From Korobacter sp963758505 (lineage in GTDB: Bacteria > Acidobacteriota > Terriglobia > Terriglobales > Acidobacteriaceae): DNA of 64,000 nt. This document shows positions 54,361-63,385 of the stretch, piece after piece. The notes beneath the pieces were generated by a model. That model saw nothing but the letters and a program-made list of their open reading frames with translations, had not been told where the DNA came from and ran no database searches. The translations under genes and the position numbers were made by a program. Position 1 is the stretch's first letter. Every line of letters begins with the position of its first letter. The stretch spans positions 1,240,001 to 1,304,000 of the forward strand of contig CAVWVJ010000003.1 of NCBI GenBank assembly GCA_963758505.1. Reading direction: 5' to 3'.

Positions 54361-55062
54361 TTTGGGTGAATTTCTGCCAGGATTTTCACAGCAATTCACA
54401 GCTTTGCCCTGATTCGCACAAGTTCCGCACATCCGCAGGCCATTCTTTCGTTGAGCGAACGCTTCGGTTACGGCAATCTCAATGGCACGCAAGGGTTCTT
54501 TCTGTAGCGTGGCAGTATCGCGGTCGGCAGAACGAAGGGGATCGTAAAGGCGGGCGCGGCGCAGCAGGCGCGGCGCCCAGCTTACGGGCAGGCAAACTCT
54601 CCCGGAAGAAAACTTTTACGATCACTGTCCCGCAGGGATTCGTTCTGCAGAACGTGGCGGGAGCGCAGGTCCCGCAAGCAGTGTGAGCAGCCGGATTCGT
54701 TCCGGGGGTTCGCGCGATTTGCGGGAAAGGCCGTCGCAGGGCCGAACGTCTGCAAAGAGGTTCCGCTCGCCGGTTTAGGGTGATTGGCAGCCCATGGCTG
54801 CCGGTTGTCTTCCTGCGCTGCCGCACCATTTTTCGAATGCCGGAACTCCCACAGGGAGAGCCGGATGGTGAGCGCTCACCCGCTCCGCGAAAATGACAAA
54901 TCTGCCCTCCGAGCAATCGGGAACAGAAAGGCTCCGACGGGGCGGCTCGACGGTGGCTGGCCATCGAGCCGCATTCCCATCGTGGCGGGTACTCGATTCA
55001 GCAAGGGCGGGACTTCGGTCCCGCCTAACTTTTCTCGTACACTAGGTCAGGGCTTTCCGAAG
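54361..55062. other. About 700-bp gene-free region before dnaB rich in inverted repeats
   Basis: No convincing protein is seen. The open frames here look random. Dyads are unusually dense: GATCGTAAA ... TTTACGATC around 70 nt, the palindrome CGTTCTGCAGAACG (54641-54654), and GCGGGA..TCCCGC just after it. TACACT (55038-55043) may be the dnaB -10. A structured RNA or eroded repeats are possible. Confidence 0.4.
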
Positions 55063-56439
55063 ATGGCAACCGTCAATCAAAGTCTGGATCGCGGTCTTCC
55101 CGCCGCCATCGAAGCCGAGAAATCGATCCTCGGCGCCGTCCTTCTCGACAACGCGGTGTATGACCAGACCACCGGCCTGAAGTCGGAAGACTTTTACCTC
55201 GACGGGCACCGCCGCATCTTTGGCGCGATGATCGACCTGCGTGAGACTTCGCGGGCGATCGATATCATCACGCTCACCGATGAGCTGGGCCGCCGCAAGG
55301 ACCTCGAAGCCTCGGGGGGCGTCGCCTACATCGCCTCGCTGACCGACGGCGTGCCGCGCCGGCCGAGTATCGAGCAGTACGTCAAGATCGTGCGCGATAA
55401 AGCAATGCTGCGCGCGCTCATTCATGCCTGCAACAACACCATGGCGCAGGCTATCGACCAGTCGGACACGGTGGAGGAGATTCTCGATCGCGCCGAGGCG
55501 GAGGTTTTCGCCATCTCGCAGGGGCGGGTCGGAAACGATTTCAAGGACGTCGCTTCGATCGTGAAGGACTCGTTCGGTTCCGTCGATGCGCTGCTCAAGC
55601 GCGGCCAGCGAATTACCGGGCTGGAGACGCACTTCGCCGATCTCGACGGCCTTACCAGCGGATTTCAGCCCTCCGATCTCATCATCATCGCCGCGCGCCC
55701 TTCCATGGGCAAGACTGCGTTTGCGATGAATATTGCCGAGAATGCGGCGGTGAACGATGGCAAGGTGGTCGGTATCTTCTCGCTGGAAATGTCACGCGAG
55801 GCGCTGCTGCTGCGCATGCTCTGTTCGCAATCGCAGGTGAACTCGCACAACATGCGTACCGGCTTTCTTGGACGGGAAGACATCGGGAAACTACAGGCAG
55901 GACTGGAGCGCCTGCTGCGCGCGCCTCTTTACATCGATGACACCCCGGGAATTTCGGTGAGCGAGATGCGCGCCAAGGCGCGAAGGCTGGCGCAATCGAA
56001 CCATGGAAAGCTCGACCTGGTTGTGGTCGATTACCTGCAGCTTATGTCGGGCACGCCGATTGGCGGCAAGCGTTTTGAAAACCGTACCCAGGAAGTTTCC
56101 GCGATTTCACGCGGCCTGAAGGCGGTTGCGAAGGAGTTGCGCGTGCCGGTGGTAGCGCTTTCGCAACTCAGCCGTGCTCCCGAACAGCGCGGCGGCAAAG
56201 ACAACGAGCCGAAGCTCTCCGACCTGCGCGAGTCGGGATCGATCGAGCAGGACGCCGACGTGGTGATGTTCCTCTACCGTCCCGAATACTACGACCGAGA
56301 CAACGTCGATATCGAAGGCATCGCCAAGCTGATTATCGGCAAGCAGCGTAACGGTCCGACCGATACCGTACAGTTGGCCTTCCAGAAGGAATTCACGCGG
56401 TTCATGGACCTGGATCGAACTTCGTGGATCAAAGGCTAG
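55063..56439 (+). CDS. dnaB: Replicative DNA helicase DnaB
   Basis: 458-residue hexameric helicase that unwinds DNA at the fork. The N-terminal domain runs from AEKSILGAVLLDNAVYD. The RecA-like domain has the Walker A loop ARPSMGKTAFAM, LEMSREALLLRML, Walker B LVVVDYLQLMSG, SQLSRAPEQR and LRESGSIEQDADVVMFLYRPEYY. The ATG at 55063 gives the usual length. The frame is open for 93 more codons upstream, but that part has no homology and overlaps the dyad-rich region. Its stop overlaps the convergent membrane-protein stop. Confidence 0.96.
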   Translation: MATVNQSLDRGLPAAIEAEKSILGAVLLDNAVYDQTTGLKSEDFYLDGHRRIFGAMIDLRETSRAIDIITLTDELGRRKDLEASGGVAYIASLTDGVPRRPSIEQYVKIVRDKAMLRALIHACNNTMAQAIDQSDTVEEILDRAEAEVFAISQGRVGNDFKDVASIVKDSFGSVDALLKRGQRITGLETHFADLDGLTSGFQPSDLIIIAARPSMGKTAFAMNIAENAAVNDGKVVGIFSLEMSREALLLRMLCSQSQVNSHNMRTGFLGREDIGKLQAGLERLLRAPLYIDDTPGISVSEMRAKARRLAQSNHGKLDLVVVDYLQLMSGTPIGGKRFENRTQEVSAISRGLKAVAKELRVPVVALSQLSRAPEQRGGKDNEPKLSDLRESGSIEQDADVVMFLYRPEYYDRDNVDIEGIAKLIIGKQRNGPTDTVQLAFQKEFTRFMDLDRTSWIKG

Positions 56440-57137
56440 GCTGAAGCGCTAGCGGTATGCTTCGCCAGGGACGTTTTCATTTTTGCGCGTGGAAGCCGGA
56501 TCCGGATCAACCAGAAGAACATCGCGAGGAACGGCACGGCGGTGAGGAAGTAGAGCGCGCCGGAGCGCCGCATGAAAGCCGGGAAGAGGTGGGCGCGCGC
56601 CAGGAACACGGAGCCTGCGGCTACGAACAGCCCGAAGCACATGCGCCACAGGTGACGCGAAATGCGCTGGGTGTAAGACATGCTTCCCCGCAGCAACATG
56701 CGCATGTCTCCAGTTGCGGCGAGGGCGGCGATGCACCCCAGGAAAACATAGAATCCGGCGGCCAAGTCATATTTGGTGCCGTCCACGCTTTTCGCCGCTT
56801 GCACGGCAAAGGTAAAGAGCACGGCGGTCAACGACGTGATCCACGCCAGCCCTACCCAATCGTAAGGACGAGCCTTGCCGTCGCTGCGCCGCGCCGCCAT
56901 CCACGCGGTCGAAACCATATATGCCGTCAGCAGACCGCCGAACACGTTGCTCACCTGCGACTTCCTCAGCGCGAGATAAGCCCCGTCAGTGGCCATGATC
57001 AGCATGGCGATCGAGAACACAATGCCGATCAGGACGTGCCGTCGCGACCCCTTGCGCGCGACGAGCGCGGCGTAGCCGGTGATGAGGCCGACGGTACCTC
57101 CGGCAATGTGCAGCAGCAAAAGCGGCGAGTAATGCAC
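56436..57137 (-). CDS. Multi-helix membrane protein, DUF2306-like
   Basis: 233 residues with about seven hydrophobic helices (LLLLHIAGGTVGLITGYAAL, VLIGIVFSIAMLIMATDGAY, ITSLTAVLFTFAVQAA, LYFLTAVPFLAMFFWLI). GTG at 57137 with AAGGAGGG 3 nt upstream is preferred over an ATG 43 codons earlier, which lacks a ribosome site and starts with non-membrane sequence. His and Arg in loops (HIAGG, KGSRRHVLIG) match the DUF2306 pattern. Function unknown. It lies between dnaB and alr. Confidence 0.75.
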   Translation of the reverse strand: MHYSPLLLLHIAGGTVGLITGYAALVARKGSRRHVLIGIVFSIAMLIMATDGAYLALRKSQVSNVFGGLLTAYMVSTAWMAARRSDGKARPYDWVGLAWITSLTAVLFTFAVQAAKSVDGTKYDLAAGFYVFLGCIAALAATGDMRMLLRGSMSYTQRISRHLWRMCFGLFVAAGSVFLARAHLFPAFMRRSGALYFLTAVPFLAMFFWLIRIRLPRAKMKTSLAKHTASASA

Positions 57138-57403
57138 GTGCCCTCCTTCATCCCGAGGCCGCTTTTGTGTACGAAGGCGAAGGCATGCGAGTTCAACGAT
57201 TCTGTATTCCGAACTGGGCGGTGCCGTCCACTCCCACCCTGCAAACGTGCTCGTTTCGCAAAGCACTGGATTATAGGCACTTACAACAAGGGGTACGCCA
57301 CATTCCTGAGCACAAGCAGCTGATCCTTGGACGGCGCTATGGAAAACGGTGCGGGACTAAGGACGGTGCGGCAGGTCGCGGGCGTCGTGTGTAGGGACGT
57401 CGC

Positions 57404-57409
57404 TATAAT
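57404..57409 (+). promoter_or_regulatory. Perfect -10 TATAAT 6 nt before the alr start codon
   Basis: TATAAT at 57404-57409, 6 nt before the GTG at 57416. No Shine-Dalgarno and no clear -35. It predicts transcription starting at or next to the start codon. Confidence 0.55.
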
Positions 57410-57415
57410 CCGTGC

Positions 57416-58576
57416 GTGCCCGCTGAAGCTACGAACACTCGCCCCACGTGGGCCGAAGTGGATCTCTCCGCCCTCCGCCACAATTTCCGTACGCTTGCCG
57501 CGCACGTCTCGCCGAAGGCACAAATCTGCGCGGTGGTGAAGTGCGATGCCTATGGCCACGGGGCGCTCGAATGTGCCCAGGCTCTCGAAGCAGAGGGCGC
57601 GAAGTGGTTCGGGGTGACGAATCCGTCGGAAGCCCTGGTGCTGCGTCGTGGTGGGATCGAGGCGCGGATTTTGCTGCTCAGCGGCTTCTGGCAGGGCGAA
57701 GAAGAGTCGGTTCTGGATCACGATCTCACGCCCGCGGTGTGGACCGAAGGCCACCTGAAATGGCTTGATGCCGCCGCCAAGCGCATGGGGCGCAGCAAAG
57801 TTCCCGTACATCTGAAGATCGACACCGGAATGTCGCGACTCGGCGTCCGCTGGAACGAACTGCCGACGCTGCTGCCGAAGTTTGCCAAGGCTCCGCGGCT
57901 TGCCATCGAGGGCGTCTGGAGCCACCTGGCCTCTTCCGAAGTTGTGGATGCCTTCGATGCGCAGGCGCAGATCGCATGTTTCGAACAGGCGCTTACCTAT
58001 CTCGCTGACGAAGGGGTGCGTCCCAAGTACCGGCACCTGGCGAATAGCGCCGCAGTGGCCTCCCGGCCTTCGACCTGGTACGACATGGTGCGTCCGGGGC
58101 TGTTGCTTTACGGCCATTGCCTGCCGTTGAGCCACACCAATCATTCGCTGCCCGACGTTCATCTGCAATTGGCGTTGAAACCCGTTCTCTCGTGGAAGAC
58201 GCGGGTGGTCGATGTCCGCCGCGTGCCGGCGGGGCAGGGCGTGGGATACGGCTCGACGTTCACGACGCGCAGACCGTCGTTTCTCGCCACCATTCCCGTC
58301 GGCTATGGCGATGGTTACCTGCGCGCACTTTCGAACCGCGGACGCGTGCTGGTGCGCGGGGAGTATGCGCCAATTGCCGGAAATGTCTCCATGGACCTGA
58401 CGATCGTCGATGTTTCGCGTATTCCAGGGGTGGTGGTTGGGGATGAAGTGACCCTCATCGGCAGCGAGGCCGGGAAGAGTATCGACATCCAGGAGCTGGC
58501 GCGGCATTACGAGTCAATTCCTTACGAAGTTTTGTGTGGGATATCGAAGCGCGTGCCGCGAAGGTTCGTGAAGTAG
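57416..58576 (+). CDS. alr: Alanine racemase
   Basis: 386-residue pyridoxal-phosphate enzyme making D-alanine for peptidoglycan. The PLP-lysine motif is AVVKCDAYGHGA (Cys replaces the usual Ala after Lys). LKIDTGMSRLGV, a GYGDGYLRALSNRG block, and AGNVSMDLTIVDV with Tyr-containing C terminus follow. The start is GTG with no ribosome site and a TATAAT directly upstream, so it is probably leaderless. dnaB-alr neighbourhood is common in bacteria. Confidence 0.95.
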   Translation: MPAEATNTRPTWAEVDLSALRHNFRTLAAHVSPKAQICAVVKCDAYGHGALECAQALEAEGAKWFGVTNPSEALVLRRGGIEARILLLSGFWQGEEESVLDHDLTPAVWTEGHLKWLDAAAKRMGRSKVPVHLKIDTGMSRLGVRWNELPTLLPKFAKAPRLAIEGVWSHLASSEVVDAFDAQAQIACFEQALTYLADEGVRPKYRHLANSAAVASRPSTWYDMVRPGLLLYGHCLPLSHTNHSLPDVHLQLALKPVLSWKTRVVDVRRVPAGQGVGYGSTFTTRRPSFLATIPVGYGDGYLRALSNRGRVLVRGEYAPIAGNVSMDLTIVDVSRIPGVVVGDEVTLIGSEAGKSIDIQELARHYESIPYEVLCGISKRVPRRFVK

Positions 58577-58608
58577 ATTGTGTCTCAGGCAGACGTCCTT
58601 GGCGAAAA

Positions 58609-60264
58609 ATGTTCACCCGCCCACCATGCGATGAAGCAGTAATGCGGCAGGACACCGGGTTCACTCCCTGTGGCGAGCGAGATCGTCCATGGGTGCTGGC
58701 CGCGACCATCCTGGGCTCCAGCATGGCGTTCATCGATGGCACGGTGGTGAATGTCGCGCTTCCGGCGCTGCAGAAGAGCCTGCAGGCCACCGTCGTGGAT
58801 GTGCAGTGGGTGGTGGAAGGATATGGCCTGCTGCTCTCCGCATTGCTGCTGGTCGGCGGCGCTCTGGGAGATATCTTTGGAAGACGAGTCGTCTTTCTCC
58901 TGGGCACCGCGATCTTCGCGGCGGCGTCGATCGGCTGCGGTATCTCCAGCACGATTTCGCAATTGATCCTCGCGCGGTGCGCGCAGGGAATCGGCGCTGC
59001 CGCGCTGGTGCCCGGTAGCCTTGCGCTGATCAGTGCCAGCTTCGACGAACAGTCGCGCGGAAAGGCTATCGGCACCTGGTCCGGCTTCACGGCGATTACG
59101 ACTGCAATGGGTCCGGTACTCGGCGGCTGGCTGATCGAGCACGCGTCGTGGCACTGGGTTTTTCTCATCAACGCTCCGATCGCGCTGGTGGTTGTCGTGG
59201 TCTCCTTGCGGTTTGTACCCGAATCGCGTAATCCGGAGGCGAAGAAAATCGACTGGCTCGGCGCTCTGCTGGCGACCCTGGGACTTGGAGGAGTCGTATT
59301 CGGTTTCCTTGAGTCGTCTGCGCTCGGATGGCGAAACCCGATTGTGTTTGGCAGTCTTTCGCTCGGGTGCTTCCTGGTCCTGTTGTTTTTCGTTTACGAA
59401 AAGCGCGCCACGGAGCCCATGGTGCCGCTGCAACTTTTCCAGTCAAGGAACTTCACTGGCGCCAATCTTCTGACGCTTCTGCTTTACGCAGCGCTCGGCG
59501 TTTTTTTCTTCGTTTTCCCGCTAAATCTGATCCAGGTGCAGGGCTACTCCGCAACCGCTACCGGGGCGGCTTCGTTGCCGATGATCGTCTTAATGTTCCT
59601 GCTGTCGCGCTGGGCGGGCGGTTTAGTCGCGCAATTCGGGCCGAAGCCGCCGCTGATCATCGGTCCCTGCGTCGCGGCTGCCGGGTTTGCTTTGTTCGCG
59701 TTGCCTTCGGTTCACGCCGCTTATTTCCGATCGTTCTTTCCTGCCTTCGTCGTGCTTGGACTGGGCATGACGATCACGGTTGCGCCGCTGACCACCGTGG
59801 TAATGAGTTCCGTCGATCAGAAACGCGCCGGTACCGCTTCGGGGATCAACAACACCGTCTCGCGCGTGGCGGGAGTGCTGGCCATCGCGATCCTCGGTCC
59901 GGTGATGGTACACACCTTCGGGCACTCGTTGGACGAATTGCTTCTTCACGCCGCACTTCCGGCCGGAGCACTCTCGGAGGTCCGTTCGCATATCGTTGAC
60001 CTCGGCGCCTTGCAGCCACCAACGGCTCTCGATTCGGTGGCGGCTCTTGCCGTACGCAACGCGGTGCAACTGGCGTTTGTGCACGTGTTTCGGCTGGTGA
60101 TGCTGGGTTGCATGGCGCTGTCACTGGCGAGCGCGGCGGCAGCGCTGCGCTTGACCTCTAGCAAGCGAATCCCAGCGGAGATAGTTTCCCTGCCGTTCCC
60201 TGCGCCCCTGCGCCGCTTACTGTCGGTTGTTCAGCGTTTCCGTGTTGAATGCACTATCCTGTAA
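58609..60264 (+). CDS. MFS drug:H+ antiporter, DHA2 (EmrB/QacA) family
   Basis: About 551 residues with 14 expected helices. Signatures are AATILGSSMAFIDGTVVNVALP (motif D1-like), LVGGALGDIFGRRVVFLLG (motif A) and ARCAQGIGAAALVPGSLALI plus TAMGPVLGGWLIEHASWHWVFLIN (motif C). The start is uncertain: ATG 58609 avoids overlap with alr, and ATG 58642 is also possible. The downstream alpha/beta-hydrolase begins 4 nt after its stop. Export of drugs or metabolites is expected, but the substrate is unknown. Confidence 0.88.
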   Translation: MFTRPPCDEAVMRQDTGFTPCGERDRPWVLAATILGSSMAFIDGTVVNVALPALQKSLQATVVDVQWVVEGYGLLLSALLLVGGALGDIFGRRVVFLLGTAIFAAASIGCGISSTISQLILARCAQGIGAAALVPGSLALISASFDEQSRGKAIGTWSGFTAITTAMGPVLGGWLIEHASWHWVFLINAPIALVVVVVSLRFVPESRNPEAKKIDWLGALLATLGLGGVVFGFLESSALGWRNPIVFGSLSLGCFLVLLFFVYEKRATEPMVPLQLFQSRNFTGANLLTLLLYAALGVFFFVFPLNLIQVQGYSATATGAASLPMIVLMFLLSRWAGGLVAQFGPKPPLIIGPCVAAAGFALFALPSVHAAYFRSFFPAFVVLGLGMTITVAPLTTVVMSSVDQKRAGTASGINNTVSRVAGVLAIAILGPVMVHTFGHSLDELLLHAALPAGALSEVRSHIVDLGALQPPTALDSVAALAVRNAVQLAFVHVFRLVMLGCMALSLASAAAALRLTSSKRIPAEIVSLPFPAPLRRLLSVVQRFRVECTIL

Positions 60265-60268
60265 CCAG

Positions 60269-61420
60269 ATGAAACGGCTCTACAGGCGCTGGATGCACTC
60301 CTGGGAGGAGCGCATGACCACGCGCGATACCAACCGCATCGTGCGCCCCTTCGAATGGGGGCAGGAGTGGACGCGCAACTTTCCCGGCGCCGCTCAACTT
60401 TCGTGGGGCGAAAGTTTCGAGCAGCAATTCGAGTACTTCACCCAACTGAACCGCCACATCGTAGAGCACAGCGACGAGTTCTTCTCCTATAAGACTCCCT
60501 CGGATTTCCGGCTCGAAGAGCGGCGCGTGCAGGTCTTCTTTACCGGATCGGGCGAGGCGCCAAAAGATCCGGACGAAACCGGCACTTACTTGCGCTTCAC
60601 CTCGCCGCATCCTTCGCCTTTTCCGGAAAACAACGCCTTCAACGCGCGCTGGTTCCCCGCGAAAGGGAAGCGGGCGATCATCGTTTTGCCCCAGTGGAAT
60701 GCCGATGGCATCAGTCACAACGGGTTTGCGCGAATCTTCAATCCGATGGGCATTGCCGTGTTGCGCATGAGCGCTCCGTATCACGACATCCGCCGCCCTG
60801 CGGAGCTGCAGCGCGCCGACTACGCCGTATCGGCCAACGTCGGGCGAACGCTGCACGCCGCCCAGCAGGGAATCACCGACATCCGCGCCGCGCTCGACTG
60901 GCTGCAGTCGGAAGGCTATCGCGATTTTGGAATTCTCGGCACCAGTCTGGGCTCGTGCTACGCCTTCATTGCCAGCGCGCACGATGAGCGGCTGCGGGTG
61001 AATGTCTTCAATCACGCTTCGACTTACTTTGGAGATGTAGTCTGGACCGGCCAATCCACCCGCCACGTTCGGGAGGGAATCGAAGAAGTGAGCCTCGACA
61101 GGGAAAGCTTGCGCAAAGTATGGCTCGCCGTGAGCCCGATGGCGTTCTTCGATAAGTTTGCACGCTGGCCGAAGAAGTCGTTGATGATCTATGGGAAGTA
61201 TGACCTCACGTTCCTGCCTGAATTCTCGCTCCAGATCGCGGATGAGTTCCGCCGTCGCAAGCTCGATACGATCATCAAGGCGCTGCCGTGCGGCCACTAT
61301 TCTCTCGGCGAGACGCCCTACAAGTACATGGATGCCTGGCATATTTCGCGCTTCCTGCGTCGAGCATTTGGGGCTCACATGCAAACCTCCCACGCGATTG
61401 AAGCTGGCGCTCATTTGTAA
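60269..61420 (+). CDS. Alpha/beta-hydrolase fold protein
   Basis: 383-residue soluble protein. The nucleophile elbow is LGTSLGSCYAF (GxSxG), with Asp in YGKYDLTFLPEF and His in CGHYSLGETP completing a triad. The N-terminal 100 residues are family-specific and lack signals. There is no signal peptide. The ATG at 60269 lies 4 nt after the transporter stop, suggesting coupling. An in-frame ATG at 60227 overlaps the transporter. The substrate is unknown. It could be an esterase or a dienelactone-type hydrolase. Confidence 0.82.
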   Translation: MKRLYRRWMHSWEERMTTRDTNRIVRPFEWGQEWTRNFPGAAQLSWGESFEQQFEYFTQLNRHIVEHSDEFFSYKTPSDFRLEERRVQVFFTGSGEAPKDPDETGTYLRFTSPHPSPFPENNAFNARWFPAKGKRAIIVLPQWNADGISHNGFARIFNPMGIAVLRMSAPYHDIRRPAELQRADYAVSANVGRTLHAAQQGITDIRAALDWLQSEGYRDFGILGTSLGSCYAFIASAHDERLRVNVFNHASTYFGDVVWTGQSTRHVREGIEEVSLDRESLRKVWLAVSPMAFFDKFARWPKKSLMIYGKYDLTFLPEFSLQIADEFRRRKLDTIIKALPCGHYSLGETPYKYMDAWHISRFLRRAFGAHMQTSHAIEAGAHL

Positions 61421-61497
61421 AGAATGGTGACTGCGGAGACTCTCAGCGCGCCTTTTTCGGGTCGGTTTTCATCGAATGAGGATTCGTCCTACATGGA

Positions 61498-62298
61498 GTG
61501 TCTCAATTGATGAGGTCTTGTCTTCGGCTGGCGGTCTGCGGTTCCGCCTTATTGCTGCTTGGCGGTTCTTCCCTTGGGCAGGATTCGTCACAACCGGCGA
61601 AGGATCAACCATCGCAGTCGCTTCCCGATGCGCCTTCGGCATCGGCTTCGCAGGCCGGAGGCGAGACCAGGACGGCCACTCCGGCCAACCGCGAAGTTCC
61701 GGTTTCCAAGCAGCAACCCAAGCGCATTCTGGGCCTGATGCCCAACTATCGGGCAGTGAGTGCAGGGGCGATCCCTCCCCCGCCGACTCCAAAGCAGGCG
61801 TTCAAGGTAGCCACGCAGAACAGCTTCGATTACTCCTCGTTCGTCTTTGTGGGCATAACGTCACTGCTGGCGGAGGGAAGCAACTCCCATCCGGCGCTGG
61901 GCAAGGGAGTGGATGGCTACTGGGGGTACTATTGGCGTGGTTTTGTGGATAAGACAGACGGCAACTACCTCGTGATCTGGGCGCTTCCCAGCGTCTTCCA
62001 CCAGGACGAGCGCTATTACGCGAAGGGCGAGGGTTCGTTCCTGAAGCGTGGGGTGTACGCCGCCAGCCGAATCCTGATTACCCCGAATTACCAGGGGCAC
62101 AACACCTTTAACGCGTCGGAAATTCTGGGCCGGGCCATGGCCCAGGGAATATCGACGGCGTACTACCCGAGTTCCGATCGCACGGCGGGAGCGCTGGCGG
62201 TGAAATTCGGATGGGCGATGGGCCGCGATGCTCTTACCAACACTTTCCGGGAGTTTTGGCCGGATATCGCCACGCATGTCTTGCACCGGCATCCTTAG
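61498..62298 (+). CDS. Exported protein of unknown function (Acidobacteria-type)
   Basis: 266 residues starting at GTG 61498 (ATG 61510 is an alternative). A signal peptide (LRLAVCGSALLLLGGSSLGQ) is followed by a Ser/Pro/Gln-rich segment with SLPDAPS, a short motif I associate with Acidobacteria exported proteins. The mature domain (VATQNSFDYSSFVFVGITSL, ALPSVFHQDERYYAKGEG, FNASEILGRAMAQGIS) has no enzyme motif that I recognise. It stands alone with an unassigned terminator 130 nt after it. Confidence 0.75.
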   Translation: MSQLMRSCLRLAVCGSALLLLGGSSLGQDSSQPAKDQPSQSLPDAPSASASQAGGETRTATPANREVPVSKQQPKRILGLMPNYRAVSAGAIPPPPTPKQAFKVATQNSFDYSSFVFVGITSLLAEGSNSHPALGKGVDGYWGYYWRGFVDKTDGNYLVIWALPSVFHQDERYYAKGEGSFLKRGVYAASRILITPNYQGHNTFNASEILGRAMAQGISTAYYPSSDRTAGALAVKFGWAMGRDALTNTFREFWPDIATHVLHRHP

Positions 62299-62844
62299 AC
62301 CGGCATTAAAGCGTGGCATCAAGGTCTTCACCTGGGCGGCTTCATCTACTCTCGAATTCCCTTGAGGCAGAGTAGAACAGTCCTTAACGTATTCCCAGTG
62401 TTTCAACTCCCTCCCCCAAAGAGATAGGGTGGCCGATTTCGGTCACCTTTTCTCTTTTGTGGTAAGTTCCTCTTTTTGAATCCGTTAGCTGGTTAATCCC
62501 ATCCAATTCCAAGACGGCGTTGATTCCGCTTCTGAGGCGTACAGGAGTTTGTTTTTTGACGTTCTCCCGCGTATCATGGTGTCGGTAGCTGCTGTGTAGT
62601 TCAGCGGATCCCGCACCCTCAGCAAGTCCGTTACGCTGAGGCACCGGTTTGACGGCGTCGGTTGGCGAAGCACACCAGTGGGCAATTGCCCACTTTTTAT
62701 TTCCCTTTGCCATTTCGGGTGTCATCCACCCCAGCGATCGCGAAAGCGGCGCTCGCCGGGGACCCCGGTCGGCCACGACAGGTTGCTACCTATGCCTGAC
62801 GTGCCGGTTGCGCGGACGCACGCTCACAGTTGCTGTGCAAGGTT
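62299..62844. other. 546-bp gap holding a terminator with no assigned gene
   Basis: No gene is visible, and the open frames are not convincing. A hairpin followed by a T-rich tail lies at 62428-62458. The rest before rimP has no clear promoter or RNA gene. Confidence 0.5.
62428..62458 (+). terminator. Terminator-like hairpin in the gap
   Basis: 8-bp stem GGTGGCCG/CGGTCACC with one G-T pair and an ATTT loop, followed by TTTTCTCTTTT. It is 130 nt past the previous stop, so it may end either that mRNA or a small RNA. Confidence 0.6.
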
Positions 62845-63351
62845 ATGGAGATCGAGAAGGTCCGGGAGATTGTCGAGCGGGTGGCGCGCGATCTGGGATT
62901 AGAGGTCGTGGACATCGAGTTCCGTGGCGGCGGCAAGGCGCGTCTGCTTCGGATCTACATCGATAAGCCCGGCGGCGTGACGCACGAAGATTGTGCCAGC
63001 GTAAGCAATGAAGCCGGAACGATTCTCGATGTCGAAGATGCGATTCCGGGCGCGAGTTACACGCTGGAGGTTTCCTCTCCCGGCCTGGATCGCAGGCTTT
63101 CGAGACCGGCGGACTTCGAGCGATTTACCGGAAGCCTGGTGAAGGTGAGTACGCGTGAGCCGCACGAGGGCAACCGCCACTTTGAAGGGCGGTTGGAATA
63201 TTTCGCCGACGGCAGGTTGACGCTGGATTTGAACGGCGTGCAGAAACGCGGGAAGAAGAAACAGAAGGGCCCGAAGAGCCCGGAAGTAGAACGCAAGATC
63301 GAGATCGCGCTGGCGGATGTAGAAAAGGCCAACCTGATCCCGGAGATTTAA
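62845..63351 (+). CDS. rimP: Ribosome maturation factor RimP
   Basis: 168 residues. Needed for 30S assembly. Motifs are VERVARDLGLEVVDIEFRGG, LRIYIDKPGGVTHEDCASVS, and the RimP block ASYTLEVSSPGLDRRLSRPADF. The C-terminal basic insert KRGKKKQKGPKS is unusual but not disruptive. Start ATG with CAAGG upstream. Classic partner of nusA, 34 nt downstream. Confidence 0.95.
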   Translation: MEIEKVREIVERVARDLGLEVVDIEFRGGGKARLLRIYIDKPGGVTHEDCASVSNEAGTILDVEDAIPGASYTLEVSSPGLDRRLSRPADFERFTGSLVKVSTREPHEGNRHFEGRLEYFADGRLTLDLNGVQKRGKKKQKGPKSPEVERKIEIALADVEKANLIPEI

Positions 63352-63385
63352 TTACCCGTAGAACAGACGAAGGTGGCACAGGAAT

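Noticed and set aside
54366..54964. Short open frames upstream of dnaB
   Set aside because: No homology-like segments, no ribosome sites, and codon use unlike neighbours.
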